Assembly (NCBI GenBank): GCA_902767065.1
Contig: CACXFW010000042.1
Span: 1 to 5,854 of the forward strand
Reading direction: 5' to 3'
DNA from: an uncultured Lachnospiraceae bacterium
Lineage (GTDB): Bacteria; Bacillota; Clostridia; Lachnospirales; Lachnospiraceae
DNA: 5,854 nucleotides
In this document: in pieces, positions 1 to 5,854 of the stretch
How positions within the stretch are numbered: the first letter of the stretch is position 1
Layout: each line of letters begins with the position of its first letter
The notes under the pieces: model-generated
Database searches by the model: none
Told to the model about the DNA's origin: nothing
What the model saw: only the letters and a program-made list of their open reading frames with translations
Program-made: the position numbers and the translations under genes

Positions 1-16
1 CGATGCCACCGCATCG
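1..16. repeat. Short perfect inverted repeat at the left edge
   Basis: CGATGC (1-6) and GCATCG (11-16) are perfect reverse complements separated by the 4-base loop CACC. The stem reaches the window edge, so its true extent is unknown. No T tract follows it, so it is not a recognisable terminator on the + strand. It lies upstream of the kinase promoter and could be the end of an upstream hairpin, an operator-like palindrome, or chance. Confidence 0.3.
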
Positions 17-31
17 CCTCATTCGTCCGCC

Positions 32-61
32 TTGTCAGCGGCTTTTCGTTCAGCGTAAAAT
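32..61 (+). promoter_or_regulatory. Predicted sigma-A-type promoter of the sensor kinase/regulator operon
   Basis: TTGTCA (32-37) and TAAAAT (56-61) each match the vegetative consensus at 5 of 6 positions and are 18 bp apart. Transcription would begin near position 68. That is only about 11 bases before the GTG at 79, which argues that translation of the kinase starts at a later codon (133 or 160). The pentamer CAGCG occurs twice at a 15-bp interval (36-40 and 51-55), between and touching the two promoter boxes, which could be a regulator contact or chance. Confidence 0.55.
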
Positions 62-78
62 GTCTAAGCAATTGGAAA

Positions 79-2013
79 GTGTTACACTATAAAACGCAGG
101 GATCATCCGGCGTACAGGGCAAGGGATCACGGTTGAAGAAAAAGAAAGAGGAAAAGGGCGTGAGCTCCATCTGGAGCAGGGCCTTCAATTACTGGAAAAC
201 GAATTATTCGGTGAGGCTTGCGGCCATCACCGTCATTGTCATGTTTTTAGTGGCGGTCGCATTCCAGCAATACCTGCAGAACCAGTATCTGAAGTTCCTT
301 GCAGCCTCCAGCGCCCAGTCCGACAGCATGGTTCTGGATGTGGAGAGCGACACCGTCTCCAGGGAACTGCACAATGACATGCAGACCGGGGCGACGGTCT
401 CCCTGGACCAGGATCTGGTCAGTGCCGCGCACTATTACCTGGCGGACACTGACGATATGGGTGCGATGCTGACGCTGACAAATTCCATTGAGAGACTTGT
501 CAGAAGGAATCTGCCTGAACTGGTGAACATCGCGCTTGTGACACCGGACGCCGGGATCCTGATTCAGAAAAACCGGTCGATCTACAACCAGTATTCCGAA
601 AACAGCCTGTGGAATGAATCCAACAGGCAGGAGCTCTTCGATCTGTGCAGGATGCTGGAGGAGCAGCTGAACCGGGATACGGTTCCAAGGGCCGCCGTCT
701 CAACCGTTCCGAACGCATTTACCTTATCCACGAACAATGCGAAGATCAGCACCACCCGGGATCTTCTTCATATTGCATACGGCCTGCCAGGCAATCAGAG
801 AAACGCGGAGAATCTGGAGTGCATCCTTGTTTTTTCCTTTACGCTCACCAGTGTGACGGACTTCTTTGAGAAAACCTCCGCCCTGGATCACGATTATACA
901 AGCGCCTGCATTACAGACGGCGAAGGAAGGATTCTGTACGCGCAGAATGAATCCTCCCTGAACCGGAACCTGAGCGAGATCAATACGCCTCACACGAAGC
1001 TGCTCACCAGAAAGATCGGGGACTGGGACTGGTCTTTGAATCTTCTTCTGGATCTGAATGCCATGAAGGCAAGTGTCAATCTGCAGTACATGAGGGGCGT
1101 CTGGATCTTTATGATCGCGATCCTTATGATCTGTGTGCTGCAGCTGGTTCTTACAAACCGTGAGCTCAGGGCGATCCGCAGCATCGGAAAGGCGATGAAG
1201 CTGGTGGAGCAGGGGGTCTGGAAGACACGGATCGATGTAAAGGGGAATGATGAGATCTGGACGCTCGCCCGCAATTACAATGACATGGCGGACGCGCTGG
1301 AAGAGTGGCGGGAACTGAACAGCCGGCAGAATGAAGAGAAGCTTCAGTCTGTCCGGCAGACGGCGGATGCGCAGATGCATGCCCTTCAGTCTCAGATCAA
1401 CGCACATTTCCTGTGCAACACGCTCAACGCGATCAACATGAGCGCAATGGAGCAGGGCAATGAGGAGGTCTCCTACATGCTCCGCATGCTTTCCAATATC
1501 ATGCGGTACGCGTATTCCAGGTCATTTGAGGAGGTGACGCTGGGCGATGAAGTCAGATGGGTCAGCCAGTATCTGGCGCTGCAGAAATTCCGGCTGATGG
1601 ACGTCTTCAATTACAAGGTCGATTTTCCGGAGGAATACCTGGAATGGCCCTGCTGCAAGCTGTTCCTGCAGCCGTTCCTGGAGAATTCCATCCGGCACGG
1701 ATTCGCGGAGAAGCAGAGCGGGTGCTTTATCAGCGTCACCGGCAAGATGGAAGACGGCCGCATGAAGATTGTGATTGAGGATAACGGATGCGGCATGACA
1801 AAAGAACAGCAGGAGAAGGTGGAAGCCGTACTCGACTCTGACGCTTCCATGCACATGGAAGGAACCGGCATCGGCATCGAAAATGTCGCGGCGAGGCTTC
1901 GGATCTATTACGGAAGCAAATTATCCATCACCTTCCACAGCGAAGAAGGCGCAGGAACAAGGTTTACGATCCTTCTTCCGATCCCCGAAACTCTTGAGGC
2001 GGAGGAAGAATAA
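79..2013 (+). CDS. YesM-like membrane sensor histidine kinase (two-component system)
   Basis: This is a membrane histidine kinase expected to autophosphorylate on extracellular ligand binding and pass phosphate to the regulator encoded next. Residues are counted from the GTG at 79. A basic Lys/Glu-rich N-terminus is followed by TM1 (about 46-64), an extracytoplasmic sensor region of about 275 residues (Cache-like by family analogy, not by visible motif), TM2 (about 340-360), a HAMP domain (about 361-412), a short coiled coil, a HisKA_5/His_kinase domain with His443 in LQSQINAHFLCNTLN, and a HATPase_c domain. The ATPase shows an N box (LENSIRHG, Asn536), a G1 box (DNGCGM, 568-573) and a G2 box (GTGIGIENV, from 595). 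The His motif departs from the usual NPHFLYN, with Ala for Pro and Cys for Tyr. The frame is open to the left window edge, so the start is uncertain. TTG at 133 (AAGGGA 6 nt upstream, giving MKKKKEEKG) or GTG at 160 (AGAGG 8 nt upstream) fit the promoter better than GTG 79. Confidence 0.93.
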   Translation: MLHYKTQGSSGVQGKGSRLKKKKEEKGVSSIWSRAFNYWKTNYSVRLAAITVIVMFLVAVAFQQYLQNQYLKFLAASSAQSDSMVLDVESDTVSRELHNDMQTGATVSLDQDLVSAAHYYLADTDDMGAMLTLTNSIERLVRRNLPELVNIALVTPDAGILIQKNRSIYNQYSENSLWNESNRQELFDLCRMLEEQLNRDTVPRAAVSTVPNAFTLSTNNAKISTTRDLLHIAYGLPGNQRNAENLECILVFSFTLTSVTDFFEKTSALDHDYTSACITDGEGRILYAQNESSLNRNLSEINTPHTKLLTRKIGDWDWSLNLLLDLNAMKASVNLQYMRGVWIFMIAILMICVLQLVLTNRELRAIRSIGKAMKLVEQGVWKTRIDVKGNDEIWTLARNYNDMADALEEWRELNSRQNEEKLQSVRQTADAQMHALQSQINAHFLCNTLNAINMSAMEQGNEEVSYMLRMLSNIMRYAYSRSFEEVTLGDEVRWVSQYLALQKFRLMDVFNYKVDFPEEYLEWPCCKLFLQPFLENSIRHGFAEKQSGCFISVTGKMEDGRMKIVIEDNGCGMTKEQQEKVEAVLDSDASMHMEGTGIGIENVAARLRIYYGSKLSITFHSEEGAGTRFTILLPIPETLEAEEE

Positions 2014-2018
2014 GGAGG
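2012..2018 (+). promoter_or_regulatory. Ribosome binding site of the response regulator
   Basis: AAGGAGG is a perfect anti-Shine-Dalgarno match. It overlaps the kinase stop codon TAA (2011-2013) and sits 6 nt before the GTG at 2025. It fixes a GTG start for the regulator and indicates translation from the same transcript as the kinase. Confidence 0.85.
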
Positions 2019-2024
2019 ATTCTC

Positions 2025-2765
2025 GTGAAGATACTGGTGGCGGAAGATGAACAGCGCGCGAGGGAAGGCCTGTGTGAACTGATCTCGTCTCTGGGAGAGA
2101 AATACCAGATTATCGGAAGCGCGGTAAATGGCAGGGACGCTCTTGCCATGATTCAGGACATGCAGCCGGATGTCGTGTTTACGGATATCAAGATGCCTTA
2201 TATGTCCGGGCTGGAGCTGATCCGGGCGGCAAGAAAGCAGCGGCTGGAGACACGGTTCGTGCTTACCAGTGCCTACGCGGAATTCGAGTACGCCAAGGAG
2301 GCCATGAAGCTGGGCTGCGACGACTATATCCTGAAGCCTCCGATGCGCTCGGAGCTTCAGAAAACGCTGGATAACGTGGAACACATCCTGAAGTACGGTT
2401 CCAGACAAGAGCAGAAGAACGACAGTCTGGAGCAGCAGTACCCGCAGGCGCACAAGCTGGTGCGAAGGACGCTGCAGATGATTGAAAGCGGTTATAAGGG
2501 AAATCTGAATCAGCAGTATATCGCGCAGCAGCTTGAGGTCAGTCCGGAATACCTCAGTTATCTGTTTGCCCGGGATATCGGAATCACCTTCGCGCGGTTC
2601 ATCCGGGAATACCGGATCCGCCAGGCAGCCAGGCTTCTTCGAAAAGGCACGTCCACTGTGAAAGATGTGGCTTACGAGACAGGCTTCACAGACAGAAAGT
2701 ATTTCTGCAAGGTCTTCCATGAAGTGATGGGAGAGAGTGTATCGGAATACATGAAGCATCTGTGA
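2025..2765 (+). CDS. Response regulator, receiver plus AraC-type HTH (YesN-like)
   Basis: This is a DNA-binding response regulator and the presumed partner of the kinase ending 11 bp upstream. The receiver occupies about residues 1-120. It has the acidic pocket E7/D8, the phosphoacceptor Asp54 in VVFTDIKMPYMSG, Ser82 in the LTSAYAEFEYA strand, and Lys104-Pro105 in DDYILKPP. A Gln/Glu-rich linker (about 124-142) leads to an AraC/XylS DNA-binding domain (about 148-246) with two helix-turn-helix units. The second unit includes VKDVAYETGFTDRKYFCKVFHEVMGESVSEY, a clear match to the AraC family signature. At 246 residues it is shorter than many YesN proteins, which carry a large middle segment; here the receiver is joined almost directly to the HTH. 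The GTG start is set by an ideal AAGGAGG. In the family such regulators activate nearby sugar-uptake or glycoside-hydrolase genes; no such gene lies downstream in this window, so the target is unknown. Confidence 0.93.
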   Translation: MKILVAEDEQRAREGLCELISSLGEKYQIIGSAVNGRDALAMIQDMQPDVVFTDIKMPYMSGLELIRAARKQRLETRFVLTSAYAEFEYAKEAMKLGCDDYILKPPMRSELQKTLDNVEHILKYGSRQEQKNDSLEQQYPQAHKLVRRTLQMIESGYKGNLNQQYIAQQLEVSPEYLSYLFARDIGITFARFIREYRIRQAARLLRKGTSTVKDVAYETGFTDRKYFCKVFHEVMGESVSEYMKHL

Positions 2766-2808
2766 TGGTATCTGTTCAGCGCCTCCAGGCTTTGCGCCAC
2801 GCACCTAA

Positions 2809-2859
2809 GCTGCCCATCCTCCGCCTGACGCGAAGGCGGTCACCCGGAGGATGGGCAGC
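2809..2859. repeat. Perfect 15-bp GC-rich inverted repeat downstream of the regulator
   Basis: GCTGCCCATCCTCCG (2809-2823) and CGGAGGATGGGCAGC (2845-2859) are perfect reverse complements with a 21-nt loop. The loop itself can form a short hairpin (TGAC 2826-2829 with GTCA 2839-2842). No T run follows on either strand, so it is not a standard intrinsic terminator. It could protect the 3' end of the kinase/regulator mRNA, help termination together with the hairpin at 2944, or be a dispersed palindromic repeat. The last six bases of the right arm can also pair with GCTGCC at 2869-2874. Confidence 0.7.
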
Positions 2860-2943
2860 GCCAGGAGTGCTGCCGGAAACAGCGTGATACGGGACATGTG
2901 CAAACAAATAATTGAACAGAATAGCGCTTTTAGCCTTAAAAAT

Positions 2944-2975
2944 TTCCGAAAACGTAAATTTTTCGGAATTTTTTT
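2944..2975 (+). terminator. Intrinsic terminator of the kinase/regulator operon
   Basis: TTCCGAAAA (2944-2952) pairs with TTTTCGGAA (2960-2968) around the loop CGTAAAT, followed immediately by seven T (2969-2975). This is a typical, if A/T-rich, intrinsic terminator. The left arm is preceded by five A (2938-2942), so the reverse strand also shows a hairpin followed by a short T run and it may act in both directions. It separates the two-component operon from gdhA, whose promoter begins 12 bp downstream. Confidence 0.75.
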
Positions 2976-2986
2976 GCGTGATAGTG

Positions 2987-3016
2987 TTGCACACACAATT
3001 TACTTCGATATATAAT
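2987..3016 (+). promoter_or_regulatory. Predicted promoter of gdhA
   Basis: TTGCAC (2987-2992) and a perfect TATAAT (3011-3016) are separated by 18 bp, placing the transcription start near 3023 and leaving a leader of about 68 nt before the gdhA ATG. The -35 box lies inside a small dyad, GTGT-TGC-ACAC (2984-2994), a possible regulator contact site. I see no recognisable riboswitch in the short leader. Confidence 0.75.
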
Positions 3017-3018
3017 AG

Positions 3019-4425
<1,407 letters not shown>

Positions 4426-4433
4426 GACAGGAA

Positions 4434-4547
4434 GAAAGAAGGTTACTGTTCACGGGCCTGATCCGGGTTTTGTACTGCCGCTTACAGGCAAGCCTGACAC
4501 GTCAGATACAAAGACTCAGATCGGCCGTGAATAGTAACGAAAGAAGG
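4434..4547. mobile_element. MITE-like 97-bp palindromic element with flanking direct repeat
   Basis: The core at 4442-4538 is an imperfect palindrome. GTTACTGTTCACGG (4442-4455) faces CCGTGAATAGTAAC (4525-4538), with a single G-T mismatch that is a wobble pair in RNA. The stem continues inward through CC/GG and GATC/GATC with two one-base bulges (G4456, T4459), about 20 pairs in total. Inside, TTTTGTA (4468-4474) can pair with TACAAAG (4507-4513), and CAGGCAAGCCTG and CTGACACGTCAG form small hairpins. The core is bordered by GAAAGAAG on both sides (4434-4441 and 4539-4546; the repeat extends to a ninth base, G, if the shared end base is counted), like a target-site duplication. It encodes no protein. 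It lies between the gdhA stop codon and the gdhA terminator. The purine-rich flanks make a chance repeat possible; a structured 3'-UTR RNA is the alternative. Confidence 0.5.
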
Positions 4548-4555
4548 AAAAATCG

Positions 4556-5854
4556 TCAGACAAGCAGTCTGGTACGTTCATCGGAGTCATCTTCAAAGGA
4601 TGGCTCCGTTTTGTATTCTTTCTCTGACGTGTAAAGTGCGATCACCGCAGCTCTTCCTCTGTCTGTTTCGCAGAAAACCTTGAACCGTCCGGAGCAGGTC
4701 ATGTCAAGGCTGTTTCCGGGCTCGCCGCCTTCTCTTGCGAGAAGGATGGTGCGGCTGTGGCTGATCACCCGGATTCCGCTGCCATATGCACTGATCAAGA
4801 CCTTGCTTAGATCCGCGTCCTGAAGAAGATCATCTCTGACAAGTTCGCTGAGCCGGACTTTCCGTCCATAGTTTCCAAGGCTTGCCCTCGTCTGTGAGGG
4901 CATTCCGAAGATCCTTTCATTCTCTCCACGGACATACCACTGAAGATAGCCGGAGAGCAGTCCCTCCTCTTTGCGGGGCATCCTGGATCGCGAAAGCATA
5001 AGCAGAACCAGTACAAGGGCGATGCAGGCCGGAATGAGCGCAAGATACAAAGGCGACCCGATCAGGGCCCGGACATCAACCAGGAAGGAGATGGTGGCGG
5101 AACCTGTGACGGGATCTTCCCCGGCTGCGCCAGGAACCGGATCCATTGCGCCGTAAGAGATTCCGGACGTGGAAGGATCTTCTTCCTTAAGATCAGGTTC
5201 CGCGATGACCGTAATTCCGGTAAGGCCGTTCTCTCGTCCGGTGATTGTCAGAAGATCGCCCTCAACACTGCAGGACAAAAGAGAGCTGTCATCTGCGTAG
5301 GCGGTGTAACGGACAGAGCCTGCATCCTTTCCGGTTCCGCTCTCCAGGCTGAAAAGATCGGACAGGCTAAGGCTGGCACTTGACAGGGATGGGAGCAGAC
5401 CCTTCAGCTGAACGGGTCCGTCAATGGTACCGATGGTATGGACCACCAACGGTACGCGCTGCGTTTCGGTCTCCGATTCCGTTTCTTCCTCCGTCAGGAA
5501 CGTTTCCGTCAGCGCCTCGGTTTCTGTTTCCGCTGTCTTGTCCCTGAGAATGGCGGCCTGCTCTGAGAGTGCATGAAATACTTCTTTCAGAGAATCTGCA
5601 CTGGTGACCTTATTCGCGCTTCCCCCGGTGGAATCCGCCATATAATGCATCAGGTTTTCATCAAGGCGCCCTGAATGGTCCAGAGAAACGGTATGAATCA
5701 CGATCCCGTGATTCTTTGCGTCCTCCACTGCCACCAGCGCATCCGTGAGGGACTGCTTCTCCGCTTCCTCCTCATTCTGGCCGGGAAGATCGATCTCTCC
5801 GTCTGTCAAAAGGAGGATGCACTTTGCGCGGACGTCATTTTTATCCTCCAAAAG
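4556..5854 (-). CDS. vWA-domain membrane protein, 5'-truncated by the window edge
   Basis: This is the C-terminal part (432 codons visible) of a protein whose N-terminus lies beyond the right edge. Residues are counted from the TTG at 5851, which is probably internal. The visible vWA portion (about 1-100) has the strand CILLLTDGEIDLPG, with the metal-site Asp17 of the third MIDAS motif, then IVIHTVSLD and a helix ending VFHALSEQAA. The DxSxS motif must lie upstream. A Glu/Thr-rich linker (about 104-131) leads to a beta-rich region (about 132-258), one transmembrane segment (about 266-287, LALIPACIALVLVLLML) and a basic stop-transfer RSRMPRK. A C-terminal domain of about 120 residues (about 298-413) and an acidic tail follow. 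By topology the vWA and beta-rich parts are probably extracytoplasmic and the C-terminal domain cytosolic. I do not recognise that domain. The protein may bind a divalent-cation-dependent ligand, but its role is unknown. The gene converges on gdhA. Confidence 0.85.
   Translation of the reverse strand, partial: LLEDKNDVRAKCILLLTDGEIDLPGQNEEEAEKQSLTDALVAVEDAKNHGIVIHTVSLDHSGRLDENLMHYMADSTGGSANKVTSADSLKEVFHALSEQAAILRDKTAETETEALTETFLTEEETESETETQRVPLVVHTIGTIDGPVQLKGLLPSLSSASLSLSDLFSLESGTGKDAGSVRYTAYADDSSLLSCSVEGDLLTITGRENGLTGITVIAEPDLKEEDPSTSGISYGAMDPVPGAAGEDPVTGSATISFLVDVRALIGSPLYLALIPACIALVLVLLMLSRSRMPRKEEGLLSGYLQWYVRGENERIFGMPSQTRASLGNYGRKVRLSELVRDDLLQDADLSKVLISAYGSGIRVISHSRTILLAREGGEPGNSLDMTCSGRFKVFCETDRGRAAVIALYTSEKEYKTEPSFEDDSDERTRLLV
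4582..4612 (+). terminator. Intrinsic terminator of gdhA
   Basis: CGGAGTCATC (4582-4591) pairs with GATGGCTCCG (4599-4608), ten pairs including one G-U wobble, around the loop TTCAAAG. TTTT follows (4609-4612), then a T-rich GTATTCTTTCT. It is oriented to stop gdhA transcription 157 bp after the stop codon. It lies wholly within the last codons of the convergent minus-strand gene, so it works as a terminator on one strand and as coding sequence on the other. On the minus strand no T run follows the hairpin. Confidence 0.75.

Noticed and set aside
724..1407. 227-codon minus-strand open frame opposite the kinase
   Set aside because: It overlaps the kinase sensor and HAMP region on the other strand and shows no domain or ribosome site.
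1908..2804. 298-codon minus-strand open frame opposite the response regulator
   Set aside because: It is fully antisense to the clearly conserved receiver/AraC gene, is rich in Arg/His/Leu as expected of a shadow frame, and has no recognisable domain.
2912..2941. Promoter-like TTGAAC and TTAAAA with 18-bp spacing
   Set aside because: It would start transcription directly into the terminator hairpin at 2944-2975, so it would yield no useful transcript; likely chance in an A/T-rich stretch.
5849..5851. TTG at 5851 as the real start of the vWA gene
   Set aside because: The frame stays open to the window edge, and a vWA domain needs an upstream DxSxS strand and helix before the visible TDG motif, so this codon is almost certainly internal.

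Overview
The window (about 5.9 kb, moderately GC-rich) looks like chromosomal DNA of a Gram-positive anaerobe of the Clostridia, possibly Lachnospiraceae. The grounds are a YesM/YesN-type two-component pair, a hexameric glutamate dehydrogenase of the clostridial/enterobacterial short type, strong AAGGAGG ribosome binding sites, and a membrane-anchored vWA protein with a Glu/Thr-rich linker. The taxonomy is inference from gene style, not from a search.

Layout, left to right. At 32-61 there is a good sigma-A-type promoter (TTGTCA, 18 bp, TAAAAT). It precedes a two-gene operon on the + strand: a YesM-like membrane sensor histidine kinase (stop at 2013) and, 11 bp later, a compact receiver plus AraC-HTH response regulator (2025-2765). 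The intergenic region 2766-3090 holds a perfect 15-bp GC-rich hairpin (2809-2859), an intrinsic terminator with a 7-T run (2944-2975), and a promoter (2987-3016) for the next gene. That gene, gdhA (3091-4425, +), encodes a 444-aa glutamate dehydrogenase, probably NADP(H)-linked. After gdhA comes a 97-bp imperfect palindrome (4442-4538) flanked by an 8-9 bp direct repeat, which looks like a MITE or a highly structured RNA element. Next is the gdhA terminator (4582-4612), which lies inside the 3' end of a convergent minus-strand gene. That gene (4556-5854, 5' end beyond the window) encodes the C-terminal part of a vWA-domain protein with one transmembrane segment and a cytosolic C-terminal domain that I do not recognise.

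Functionally the window holds three independent units. The kinase and regulator form one signalling unit. In this family such pairs usually sense extracellular ligands, often sugars or oligosaccharides, and control transport or degradation genes, but no such target gene is visible here. gdhA is an insulated ammonium-assimilation/glutamate gene with its own promoter and terminator. The vWA protein is a separate envelope protein of unknown role. I see no CRISPR array, tRNA, rRNA, transposase or phage gene. The protein-coding content is ordinary; the most unusual sequence is the palindromic element between gdhA and the vWA gene.
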